NCBI RefSeq assembly: GCF_004214935.1
Contig: NZ_SFCC01000013.1
Location: forward strand, 186,001-250,000
DNA from: Amycolatopsis suaedae
GTDB taxonomy: Bacteria > Actinomycetota > Actinomycetes > Mycobacteriales > Pseudonocardiaceae
DNA: 64,000 nucleotides
Direction: 5' to 3'
Part shown: piece after piece, positions 52,312 to 60,271 of the stretch
Numbering within the stretch: position 1 is the stretch's first letter
How the letters are laid out: the number at the start of each line of letters is the position of its first letter
Notes under the pieces: generated by a model
Database searches by the model: none
Seen by the model: the letters and a program-made list of their open reading frames with translations, nothing else
What the model was told of the DNA's origin: nothing
Program-made: the position numbers and the translations under genes

Positions 52312-53378
52312 CCGACGTGGTGATCATCGGCGGCGGGCAGTCCGGGCTGTCCGCCGCCCGTGCCCTCAACGGGCACGGTATCCGGCCCCTGCTGCTGGAG
52401 GCCGGGCCGGAACCGACCGGGTCGTGGGGCGACTACTACGACAGCCTCACCCTGTTCTCGCCCGCCCGCTACAGCGCCATGCCCGGCCAGCCCTTCCCCG
52501 GCGATCCGGACGGCTACCCGCGACGGGACGAGGTGGTTGCCTACCTGCGCCGCTACGCCGGCACGGTCGACGCCGACATCCGCACCGGCACCACCGTGAC
52601 GGCGGTCGAGCCGGGCCCGCGTGGCGGTTTCACCGTCCGCACGGCGGCCGGCGAGCTGATTCCCGCGGCCGGGGTGGTGGCCGCGACCGGGTCGTTCGGC
52701 AACCCGCACCTGCCGGTCCTGCCCGGCCAGGCCGGGTTCCCCGGGCGGCTGCTGCACGTGGCGGGCTACCGCGATCCCAAGCCGCACCACGGCGAACGCG
52801 TCGTCGTGGTCGGCGGCGGCAACTCCGGCGTGCAGGTCGGCTACGAACTCGCCGAGGTCGCCGACGTCACGCTCGCCACCCGTGCGCCGGTCACCTTCGT
52901 CGCCCAGCGCCGGGACGGCAAGGACCTCCACCGGTGGGCGGACGAGAGCGGCTTCGACCACCTTCCGCCACAGTGGCTGATCCACTACCTCGGCGGGCCC
53001 GCGGTGCTGGACACCGGCGACTACCGCGCCGCCGTCGAGGACGGCAGGCTCCCCCGCCGCGAGATGTTCACCGCCTTCGACGGCGAGCACGTCGTCTGGC
53101 CCGGTGGGCGGCGTGAACCGGTCGACACCGTCCTGTTCGCCACCGGCTACCGGCCCGATCTGGCCTACCTCGAACCCCTCGGCGCGCTGGCCGACGGGCT
53201 GCCACTGCACAGCGGTGGGCTGTCCGCCACCCATCCCGGTCTGGCCTACGTAGGCCTGGAGTTCCAGCGTGCCTTCTCCTCCAACACCCTGCGCGGGGCA
53301 CACCGCGACGCCGAGTTCGTCGCCGCCGCGCTCGCCGCACACGTCCGCGACGCGCCCGCGCTGGTCGGGGTTCGCTAG
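52308..53378 (+). CDS. arsO: ArsO-type flavin-dependent monooxygenase
   Basis: 356 residues. The FAD motif is VVIIGGGQSGLSAARAL at the N-terminus and the NADPH motif is VVVVGGGNSGVQVGYELA near residue 170. The FATGYRPDLAYLEPLG C-terminal part is typical of ArsO/CzcO-like proteins. In arsenic islands this enzyme accompanies methylation genes, but its reaction is not settled; oxidation of an organoarsenical or As(III) is proposed. It overlaps arsM (GTGA) and is convergent with the aminopeptidase gene. Confidence 0.85.
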   Translation: MTDVVIIGGGQSGLSAARALNGHGIRPLLLEAGPEPTGSWGDYYDSLTLFSPARYSAMPGQPFPGDPDGYPRRDEVVAYLRRYAGTVDADIRTGTTVTAVEPGPRGGFTVRTAAGELIPAAGVVAATGSFGNPHLPVLPGQAGFPGRLLHVAGYRDPKPHHGERVVVVGGGNSGVQVGYELAEVADVTLATRAPVTFVAQRRDGKDLHRWADESGFDHLPPQWLIHYLGGPAVLDTGDYRAAVEDGRLPRREMFTAFDGEHVVWPGGRREPVDTVLFATGYRPDLAYLEPLGALADGLPLHSGGLSATHPGLAYVGLEFQRAFSSNTLRGAHRDAEFVAAALAAHVRDAPALVGVR

Positions 53379-54142
53379 GCGGCGCGGGTGAGCACGAGCG
53401 GGCCGTCCTCGGTGACGGCGACGGTGTGCTCCGAGTGGGCAGTTCGTGAACCGTCGGCCGACCGGATGGTCCAGCCGTCCGGGTCGAAGACGATCCGGTC
53501 GGTCGTGCGGGCGAACCACGGTTCGAGCGCGAGGGTCAGCCCGGGCCGCAGCGTCAGGCCGCGGCCGGGGCGGCCCTTGTTGGGCACGTGCAGGTCCTCG
53601 TGCATGGTGCGGCCGATGCCGTGACCGCCGAACTCGGTGTTGACCGGGTAGCCGTAGTCGCGGGCCACCGCCCAGATCGCCGCCGAGATGTCGCCGAGGC
53701 GGTTGCCCGGGCGCGCCGCCTCGATCGCGGCCTCCAGTGCTTCCTCGGTGGCGCGGATGATCCGGAGATCCTCCTCGGCGGCGGTCCCGACGACGACCGT
53801 GCGTGCCGCGTCGGCCGACCAGCCGTCGATGCTGACCGCGAGGTCCGCGGTGAGCACGTCGCCGTCGCGCAGCGTGTAGTCGTGCGGCAGGCCGTGCAGG
53901 ACGGCGTCGTTGACCGACAGGCAGATGACGTTGCGGAACGGGCCCTTGCCGAACGACGGCGCGTAGTCCCAGTAGCACGACTGCGCACCCCGTCGGTTGA
54001 TCATGCCGCGCACGTGGTGTTCCAGGTCCAGCAGGTTGACGCCCACGTCGGCGAGCGCGCCTACCTCGGCGAGCACCTCGGCCACGAAGCGGCCGGCCAC
54101 GTGCATGCGGTCGATTTCCGCGGGCGTCTTCAGTTCGATCAC
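53375..54142 (-). CDS. map: Methionine aminopeptidase, type I
   Basis: 255 residues, pita-bread fold. Metal ligands are visible in order: DVLTADLAVSIDGWSADAAR (two Asp), the His of GGHGIGRTMHE, Glu in LALEPWF and Glu in HSEHTVAV. It removes N-terminal Met from new proteins. It stands alone here rather than with adk/secY as the housekeeping copy does, so it is probably a second, regulated paralogue. The promoter contains AT-rich palindromes (54159-54211). Confidence 0.9.
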   Translation of the reverse strand: MIELKTPAEIDRMHVAGRFVAEVLAEVGALADVGVNLLDLEHHVRGMINRRGAQSCYWDYAPSFGKGPFRNVICLSVNDAVLHGLPHDYTLRDGDVLTADLAVSIDGWSADAARTVVVGTAAEEDLRIIRATEEALEAAIEAARPGNRLGDISAAIWAVARDYGYPVNTEFGGHGIGRTMHEDLHVPNKGRPGRGLTLRPGLTLALEPWFARTTDRIVFDPDGWTIRSADGSRTAHSEHTVAVTEDGPLVLTRAA

Positions 54143-54158
54143 GAGTACCTCGCGTCCT

Positions 54159-54211
54159 CCGTACCGGTATAGTTATACCAGTACGGTAGCAGGCGCCGGT
54201 ATATAAATACC
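54159..54211. promoter_or_regulatory. Two GGTATA/TATACC palindromes upstream of map
   Basis: The first spans 54159-54186: CCGTACCGGTATA, GT, then TATACCAGTACGG, one mismatch in 13 bp. The second, GGTAT-ATAA-ATACC, is at 54198-54211. Both share a GGTATA core. They lie 17-70 nt upstream of the map start, between map and the DGPF gene. They look like tandem operators for a regulator not encoded next door. Confidence 0.6.
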
Positions 54212-54231
54212 ACTCGGCTTTCCTGGGAGGA

Positions 54232-54260
54232 TGTCGGATCGGGACGCGCCCGTTCGTAGT
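54232..54260 (+). promoter_or_regulatory. Candidate ECF42-type promoter of the DGPF gene
   Basis: TGTCGG (54232-54237), a 17-nt spacer and CGTAGT (54255-54260) lie about 42 nt upstream of the DGPF start. TGTCGA-like -35 boxes have been described for ECF42 targets. The match is partial. Confidence 0.35.
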
Positions 54261-54301
54261 AGGGGTACGGACACCCGAACCGAGAACGTCAGGAGACGAG
54301 C

Positions 54302-54625
54302 ATGCAGTACCTGGTTTCCGTGCTTCACGACCAGCCCACCACCGCCACCGCGGCGGAGATGGCCGCCATCGACGTGTTCAACGAGCGGCTCATCGCGGAC
54401 GGCAACTGGGTCTTCGCCGGCGGTCTCGCCTCGCCCGACACGGCCACGGTCATCGACAACCGGGGTGACGAGGCGGTGTTCACCGACGGGCCGTTCATCG
54501 AGTCCAAGGAGTACCTCGCCGGCTTCTGGGTTCTCGAGGCCCCCGACCTCGACGTCGCACTGAAGCTGGCGGCCGAGGGGTCGAAGGCCTGCAACCGCAG
54601 GGTCGAGGTTCGGCCGTTCCGGTGA
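54302..54625 (+). CDS. DGPF/YciI-family protein
   Basis: 107 residues, ferredoxin-like YCII fold. The motif DGPF occurs in FTDGPFIESKEYLAGFWVLE, the hallmark of proteins encoded beside ECF42 sigma genes. ATG 54302 has AGGAGA upstream. The stop overlaps the ECF42 start (GTGA). The biochemical role is unknown. It is the likely direct target of, and partner for, the sigma factor. Confidence 0.9.
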   Translation: MQYLVSVLHDQPTTATAAEMAAIDVFNERLIADGNWVFAGGLASPDTATVIDNRGDEAVFTDGPFIESKEYLAGFWVLEAPDLDVALKLAAEGSKACNRRVEVRPFR

Positions 54626-55857
54626 GCCCGGCCGACGTCCGCGAGGCGATCACCCGCGTTCACCACGAGGAGTGGGCGCGGGTGGTCGCCACGCTGACCA
54701 AGCGTTTCGGTGATCTCGACATCGCCGAGGAGGCGGCGGCCGAGGCCTTCGCCACCGCCGTCGAGCGGTGGCCGGCCGGCGGAGTCCCGCCCAACCCCGG
54801 TGCCTGGCTGACCACCACCGCCCACCGCAAGGCGATCGACCGGATCCGGCGGGAGAACAAGCGCGAGGACAAGCAGAAGGAGGCGCGGATGCTGCACGAC
54901 GAGCGCGCGGAGCCGCCGGACCTCGGCGCCATCGACGACGCACGGCTGCGGCTGGTCTTCACCTGCTGTCATCCGGCGCTCGCGGCGCAGACCCGCGTGG
55001 CGCTGACGCTGCGCATGGTCGGCGGCCTGACCGTGCCCGAGATCGCCCGCGCCTTCCTGGTGCAGGAAACCGCCATGGCACAGCGGATCACCCGCGCCAA
55101 GGCCAAGATCAAGGCGGCGCGTATCCCCTACCGGGTGCCCTCGGCGGAGGACCTCCCGGCACGTGTCTCGGGTGTGCTCGCCGTCCTCTACCTCGTCTTC
55201 AACGAGGGCTACCTGGCGACCGGTCCCGGCACCGATCCGGTGCGGCACGACCTGACCGCCGAGGCGATCCGGCTCACCCGCCTGGTCCGGACCCTCCTGC
55301 CCGGCGACGGTGAGGTGGCCGGGCTGCTGGCGCTGATGCTGCTCAGCGAGGCCCGCCGCGCCGCGCGGGTCTCCGCGAGCGGCGAGCTGGTCCCGCTCGG
55401 CGAGCAGGACCGGGGAGCCTGGGACACGGCGCTGATCGCCGAGGGACATCAGCTGGTCCGCGAACGTCTCGCGGCCGGCGTGGCGCCCGGCCGGTACCAG
55501 ATCCTCGCCGCGATCAACGCCGTGCACACCTCGGCCCGCGACGTGCGGGACACCGACTGGTCGCAGGTCCTCGCCCTCTACGACCAGCTCGTCCGGCTCG
55601 ACCCGTCGCCGATCGTCGCCCTCAACCGGGCCATCGCGGTCGCCGAACTCGACGGCGCCGAGGTGGCGCTGGCGGCCGTCGACCGCCTCGACGGCACGCT
55701 GGCCGGCTACCACGCCTACCACGCGACCCGCGCCGACCTGCTGCGCAGGCTGGGCCGCAGCGAGCAGTCCCGGGCCGCCTACGACAGGGCGATCGAACTG
55801 GCAGGCAACACCGCCGAGACCGCGTACCTGGCCCGCCGCCGCGATCAGCTGCACTAG
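54622..55857 (+). CDS. ECF42-type sigma factor with long TPR-like C-terminal extension
   Basis: 411 residues. Sigma-2 and sigma-4 regions lie in the first 180 residues (VVATLTKRFGDLDIAEEAAAEAFATAVERWP; LTVPEIARAFLVQETAMAQRITRAKAKIK). The 230-residue extension (LYLVFNEGYLATGP..., RAAYDRAIELAGNTAE) is helical, TPR-like and needed for activity in studied ECF42 proteins. No anti-sigma gene is adjacent, as expected. It is co-transcribed with the DGPF gene. Confidence 0.92.
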   Translation: MSPADVREAITRVHHEEWARVVATLTKRFGDLDIAEEAAAEAFATAVERWPAGGVPPNPGAWLTTTAHRKAIDRIRRENKREDKQKEARMLHDERAEPPDLGAIDDARLRLVFTCCHPALAAQTRVALTLRMVGGLTVPEIARAFLVQETAMAQRITRAKAKIKAARIPYRVPSAEDLPARVSGVLAVLYLVFNEGYLATGPGTDPVRHDLTAEAIRLTRLVRTLLPGDGEVAGLLALMLLSEARRAARVSASGELVPLGEQDRGAWDTALIAEGHQLVRERLAAGVAPGRYQILAAINAVHTSARDVRDTDWSQVLALYDQLVRLDPSPIVALNRAIAVAELDGAEVALAAVDRLDGTLAGYHAYHATRADLLRRLGRSEQSRAAYDRAIELAGNTAETAYLARRRDQLH

Positions 55858-55939
55858 CCCGTGCCGGAAGCTGCCATCGGGCGTCCGGGCCTCGCGAACC
55901 CGCCTACGTTGGGGACAGGCCCCGTCCCGGAGGAAAATC

Positions 55940-56254
55940 ATGGGTTATCAGCAACGACGAGCCGAACTGGTCGCCAAGCGAGCCGCACCCCACCTGGAGC
56001 CCGGTGAGCGGATCCAGACGGGGTTCATCGCGGTCACCGGCTCCGGAATCTTCACCGTGCCCGCGGCGACGATCGTGGTCACCGACCGGGCGATCCTGGT
56101 GGTGACCCGCGACGGCGCGCGGCGCTTCCCCCGCGACATCCGCTTCGGCACGCCGTCCGGCCTGTACCACCGGATCGAACTCGACCGGCCGTACAAGGTG
56201 CACCGGCAGTTCTTCGCGGAGGTCGTCGCCGCCGACGAGGCACTGCCCGGCTGA
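55940..56254 (+). CDS. Small conserved hypothetical, PH-like
   Basis: 104 residues. The arrangement HLEPGERIQTGFIAVTGSG, TIVVTDRAILVVTRD, LYHRIELDRPYKV resembles the first strands of bacterial PH-like (bPH) domains found in stress-response proteins. There is no signal peptide or membrane segment. ATG 55940 follows a good GGAGG Shine-Dalgarno. It stands alone between the ECF42 and response-regulator genes. Function is unknown. Confidence 0.65.
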   Translation: MGYQQRRAELVAKRAAPHLEPGERIQTGFIAVTGSGIFTVPAATIVVTDRAILVVTRDGARRFPRDIRFGTPSGLYHRIELDRPYKVHRQFFAEVVAADEALPG

Positions 56255-56275
56255 GCGCGGGCCCGGCCCGCGCCG

Positions 56276-56884
56276 TCACAGCCAGCCGCGTTCGTCGGCC
56301 ACCCGCAGCGCCTCCATCCGGTTGCGGGTGCCGGTCTTGGTGGTGGCCCCGGACAGGTAGTTGCGCACGGTGCCCTCGGCGAGGTACAGCCGGGCGGCGA
56401 TCTCGGCGACGGTGGCGCCGGAGCGGGCCGCGATGAGCACGTCACGTTCGCGGGCGGTGAGCGGCGACTCGCCCGCCGCCAGGGTGGCCGCGGCAAGGGC
56501 CGGGTCCACCACCCGTTCCCCGGCCGCCACCCGCCGGATGGCGTCGGCGAGGGTGTCGGCAGGGGCGTCCTTGACGACGAACCCGACCGCGCCGGCCTCC
56601 ATCGCCCGGCGCAGGTAGCCGGTCCGGCCGAAGGTGGTCAGGATGACCACCCGGCAGGCGGGCACCTGCGCGGTGAGCACGGCCGCCGCGGCCAGCCCGT
56701 CCAGGCCAGGCATGTCGATGTCCAGCAGCGCCACGTCCGGACGGTGGTCCAGTGCCGCGGCCGCCACCTCGTCGCCCCGGCCGACCGAGGCCACCACCTC
56801 GAAGTCCGGCTCCAGGTCGAGCAGGACACGCAAAGCCTGCCGGACCAGCTCCTGGTCGTCGGCGAGCAGCAGCCGGATCGTCAT
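56276..56884 (-). CDS. NarL/LuxR-type response regulator
   Basis: 202 residues. The receiver domain has LLLADDQELVRQAL, the phosphoacceptor Asp in VALLDIDMPGLDG, and VILTTFGR with Lys in VVKDAPADTL. The C-terminal LuxR HTH is LTARERDVLIAARSGATVAEIAARLYLAEGTVRNYL. ATG 56884 overlaps the kinase stop (ATGA). It is the output of the upstream membrane kinase. The targets are probably in the same operon or nearby. Confidence 0.92.
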   Translation of the reverse strand: MTIRLLLADDQELVRQALRVLLDLEPDFEVVASVGRGDEVAAAALDHRPDVALLDIDMPGLDGLAAAAVLTAQVPACRVVILTTFGRTGYLRRAMEAGAVGFVVKDAPADTLADAIRRVAAGERVVDPALAAATLAAGESPLTARERDVLIAARSGATVAEIAARLYLAEGTVRNYLSGATTKTGTRNRMEALRVADERGWL

Positions 56885-58026
56885 GCCGGGAACTCCACGC
56901 GCAGCGACCACCCGCGTGGTGGCACCGGGCCGGCGGTCAGCACACCGCCCGCCGCTGCCACGCGGGTACGCAGTCCGTCCAACCCGGACCCGGTGCCGGC
57001 CGGGCCGCCGGCCCCGTCGTCCCGGATCTCCACGGACGACACGGTCAGCTCGACCGTGCACCGGCCGGCCCGTGCGTGCCGCACCACGTTCGTCACCCCT
57101 TCCCGCACGATCCAGCCGAACAGTTCCTGCCGCTCGGGCGGTACCCCGTCGGACGCGGTCGGCAGGTCGGCGGCGACACCCGCCGCCCTCAGCAGTTCCC
57201 GGCCGCGGGCGAGCTCGCCTGCCAGCGTCACCTCCCGGTATCCGGACACCGCGGCCCGCACGTCGGCCAGCGTCTGGCGGGACAACCGTTCCACCGACTC
57301 GATCTCCGCCAGCGCGGCGGCGGGCGCGCCGGCGGCGAGCCGCCTGGCCAGGCCGCTCTTCACGGTGATGGCGGTGAGCGAGTGGCCGAGCAGGTCGTGC
57401 AGGTCACGGGCGATCCGGTTGCGTTCGGCCTCCGAAGCCAGCCTGGCCACCTCCGCTCTGGCCTCGCGCAGCTGCCGGTTGGCCGTGGCGGTGCCGCTGA
57501 AGGCATGGACCAGCAGCGCGGTGAACACGACGGCGACCGCGTGGTACCAGCCGGGACCGGTGTCCCAGCCGGGCACCAGCATCGGCACCACGACGCACGC
57601 CGTGGCCCCCAGCACGACGAGAGCTGGCCCCGTCCGGCGACCGGCGCGTACCGCCGCCGCCGGCACGATCACCGCGAGGAGGATCAGCGCGGTCTCGCGG
57701 GCCAGCAGCGCCACCGGCACGGCCAGTGCCGTCATCACCGCCAGCAGCCCCCAGTAGGCCTGCCACGCCGACCGCATCGAGGCGACCACGACGGCGAGGT
57801 AGCACGCGGCGATCCCCGCCAGCAGCAGGTAGCCGGCGACGAGCCCGGCGCCGCGTGAGTACTGGGCGACCCCGGCGCCCGCCAGGAACGGGTAGCAGAG
57901 CATGCCCAGCGACAGCAGCAGCCGGCGCCGTTCGTCCAAGCCGCCCGGTTGCCCGGACTCCGCCCTTCCTGCCACGCCGCCGACCGTACCGCCGCCCGGG
58001 CGGACCTGCGCGGACGCCGTGATCAC
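56881..58026 (-). CDS. Sensor histidine kinase (HisKA_3 type)
   Basis: About 381 residues. An N-terminal region with about six membrane helices (to residue 170) is followed by a dimerisation/phosphoacceptor box EAERNRIARDLHDLLGHSLTAIT (His near residue 208). The ATPase domain contains VREGVTNVVRHARA (N-box) and DDGAGGPAGTGSGLDGLRTRV (G-box). GTG 58026 overlaps the stop of the upstream membrane protein. It works with the following response regulator. The input is likely membrane-derived, as in DesK-like kinases. Confidence 0.9.
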   Translation of the reverse strand: MITASAQVRPGGGTVGGVAGRAESGQPGGLDERRRLLLSLGMLCYPFLAGAGVAQYSRGAGLVAGYLLLAGIAACYLAVVVASMRSAWQAYWGLLAVMTALAVPVALLARETALILLAVIVPAAAVRAGRRTGPALVVLGATACVVVPMLVPGWDTGPGWYHAVAVVFTALLVHAFSGTATANRQLREARAEVARLASEAERNRIARDLHDLLGHSLTAITVKSGLARRLAAGAPAAALAEIESVERLSRQTLADVRAAVSGYREVTLAGELARGRELLRAAGVAADLPTASDGVPPERQELFGWIVREGVTNVVRHARAGRCTVELTVSSVEIRDDGAGGPAGTGSGLDGLRTRVAAAGGVLTAGPVPPRGWSLRVEFPA

Positions 58027-58451
58027 CGTGCCGCGAACGTGGTGCGCACGCTCCGCGCGAAGGTCAGCAGGACGACGATGACCAGCAGTGCGCCGCACAC
58101 CCCGTTCTCGATCTTGAACCAGACCGGGAAGGCGCCGGGAACGGACTCGATCACGACGATCGCCACCACCTGGGCGCCCGCGATGAGCCGCACCCTGCGG
58201 TAGTCACGCCGCGAGCCCCTTGCCATGGACACACCGATGGCGAAGGTGACCAGCGAGGCGACGGCCAGGATCGAGCCGCGGATCCACACCGCCTCGGTGA
58301 CCATGGCGGCGTTGCCGCTGAACACCACGATCGCCAGCAGGGTCAGCACGCTCACGGCCGCGTATCCGCCAAGCAGTGAACGAGCGATGTGCAGCTTCTC
58401 GCGGGCGTCGGGATCGGTCACGCTCGTGGGCGAGTTCGGTTGTTTCGTCAT
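58023..58451 (-). CDS. Four-helix membrane protein, first gene of a two-component operon
   Basis: 142 residues. Four hydrophobic segments lie near residues 28-46, 55-75, 88-106 and 114-132, with a short charged N-terminus. It overlaps the kinase start by 4 nt and so is co-translated. It may be an accessory sensor or stability partner of the kinase. I do not recognise a family. Confidence 0.75.
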   Translation of the reverse strand: MTKQPNSPTSVTDPDAREKLHIARSLLGGYAAVSVLTLLAIVVFSGNAAMVTEAVWIRGSILAVASLVTFAIGVSMARGSRRDYRRVRLIAGAQVVAIVVIESVPGAFPVWFKIENGVCGALLVIVVLLTFARSVRTTFAAR

Positions 58452-58556
58452 GCCCCCATGCTGATCAGCGCCCGTTGACGCTGGTAGCGACGTTGTCCAT
58501 CACCTCCTCGTGAGGTTTGTCAGAAACCGGGCATACGACACCGCGCCGGGCGCCGT

Positions 58557-59105
58557 TCATCTGCTCCGCAGCGCGAGCTGGGTGCGGTTGCGCACGCCGA
58601 GCTTGGCCATCGCGCCGGTGAGGTGCTTCTTGACCGTGTCGACGCTGACGTAGAGTTGGTCCGCGATCTCCCGGTTGGTCAGCCCCGCCGCGACGAGGTC
58701 GGCCACCTGCCGTTCCCGTGGCGACAACATCGACCTGTCCGGCGCGGGCGGCGCCCGGTGGTTGGCCAGCCACGGACCCAGGTGACGGCACAGCAGCGAC
58801 AGCAGCAACTGGTCGCGCCGGCTCACCCCGGCCGTCTCACCGTGGTAGACGACCAGCAGTGCCCTGCCGCCGGTGCCGCCGTCGACGACCCCCTGCATCA
58901 GGTTCGCGGCGCCGTCACCGGCCGGATGCCTGTCGACGGCACTGACCGGCAGGTTGCCGTGGACATCCACGATCAGGCTGTTCCGCCAGCCCAGATGACA
59001 CGCCACGGCCTGCCGCACCTCGTCGAAGAAGCACTCCCGGTGCGCGCACGCGGCCGCGACCTCCAGAACCTGGAACAGTGACCGAAAATCCTCCGCTGGC
59101 AACAT
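58557..59105 (-). CDS. LuxR-family regulator with GAF-like N-terminus
   Basis: 182 residues. The C-terminal LuxR HTH is LSPRERQVADLVAAGLTNREIADQLYVSVDTVKKHLTGAMAKLGVRNRTQLAL. The N-terminal 110 residues, with Cys pairs (AAACAHRECFFDEV), may form a small sensor domain but no known motif is clear. ATG at 59105. No partner kinase is adjacent. The gap to the next gene upstream (59106-59197) carries no gene. Confidence 0.85.
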   Translation of the reverse strand: MLPAEDFRSLFQVLEVAAACAHRECFFDEVRQAVACHLGWRNSLIVDVHGNLPVSAVDRHPAGDGAANLMQGVVDGGTGGRALLVVYHGETAGVSRRDQLLLSLLCRHLGPWLANHRAPPAPDRSMLSPRERQVADLVAAGLTNREIADQLYVSVDTVKKHLTGAMAKLGVRNRTQLALRSR

Positions 59106-59197
59106 CGTGACCCCCTACACCCGGCAACGTTTCCGCACCGAGGATGCGACGCGGACCGGGGCCCGGACATCGGTCGATGTGCGAAACCGGCTGTCAC

Positions 59198-60214
59198 TTA
59201 AGTAGGGGGTGGCCGCCGACTTTCGCCGGATGCGGGGACGCCGTGCTCCCAGACCGTCCAGCGCTCCACGATGTCCTGAACCACCACGGACCCGACCCGG
59301 TAGGCGTTCTCGGCCGCGAGGTCCCAGCAGTCGTTCGCACCGAACGCGTCCTGCGGGCGCCCGCCCGGTGGTGCCTGGTCGAAGTTCGACCCCACGCGCA
59401 GGATCGCGACCCGGGCGGCGTCGACCAGTCCGGCCGCCGCGGCCCGCCACAGGACCAGCAGCGTGGCGTTGTCCTCCATCTGCGTCGTGCAGTACTGGCC
59501 GCGTCCCCCGGTGAAGACGCTGACCCAGCGCCGGGCCCGCTGGCTCAGCAGCGGCCCGGACCAGAAGGTGTTCTCCGACATGGTCGAACCGATCCGCACC
59601 ATCGGCGCGGCGTTCGCCGGGGCCTCGGGATAGCGGGCGCGCAGCGCGGCGGCCTGTTCGCTGTCGGCCAGGTCCACGTCCGCGGTGAGCCGGTACGCCG
59701 CACGCAGGAACCGGGGGTCCAGCTCGAACACCTCGTGGCCCAGGCCCCAGGCCGGTGGTGCGCCCGGACGGTCCGCGCCGAGCGCGACGTAGCCGGAGTC
59801 CCAGCCGTCAGGTAGTTCCCTGGCGTCGATGTGGTGGGCCGCACCGCCGTGGACGGCGAAGTCGGTCCACACGGCGGTGCCGAGTGTGCCCTGTGCGGGG
59901 TCGATCCCGCTGATACCGGCCACCAGGATGTAGGTGCCGCGCAGATCGAAGTGACCACTGTGGACCAGCGCGGTCAGCGAGGCCGCCGCGTTCGCCTCCC
60001 CGGCACCGGTCACCACGAGCCCCACGCCCCGTTCGTCGTAGCGGACGACGGGCGATTCGGCGGGCAACCCGGACACGGCGACCTCGCGGTCGAACCGGCC
60101 CCCGGCGAGCCACAACCGGGACTCCAGTCTCCTGGCCGGATCCGGCCCGTCGTACATGGTCACCACCAGCACCCGCAGCGGCAGCGCCTTCTTCGTCTCC
60201 GTGGTGACCGACAC
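59198..60214 (-). CDS. Purine-nucleoside permease (NUP)-family protein
   Basis: 338 residues. The sequence VVTGAGEANAAASLTAL, YILVAGISGIDPAQGTLGTAVWTDFAVHGG and QMEDNATLLVLW matches the NUP family (PF06516). Despite the name it has no membrane helices and resembles the nucleoside phosphorylase fold, so it more likely binds or cleaves nucleosides. There is no clear signal peptide. GTG 60214. It lies 57 nt after the glycoside hydrolase gene on the same strand. Confidence 0.85.
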   Translation of the reverse strand: MSVTTETKKALPLRVLVVTMYDGPDPARRLESRLWLAGGRFDREVAVSGLPAESPVVRYDERGVGLVVTGAGEANAAASLTALVHSGHFDLRGTYILVAGISGIDPAQGTLGTAVWTDFAVHGGAAHHIDARELPDGWDSGYVALGADRPGAPPAWGLGHEVFELDPRFLRAAYRLTADVDLADSEQAAALRARYPEAPANAAPMVRIGSTMSENTFWSGPLLSQRARRWVSVFTGGRGQYCTTQMEDNATLLVLWRAAAAGLVDAARVAILRVGSNFDQAPPGGRPQDAFGANDCWDLAAENAYRVGSVVVQDIVERWTVWEHGVPASGESRRPPPT

Positions 60215-60271
60215 GGCTGTCAGCCCATCACGAAGGCGACCCAGCCGGGTATTACCCGAAGGTGGAACCGG

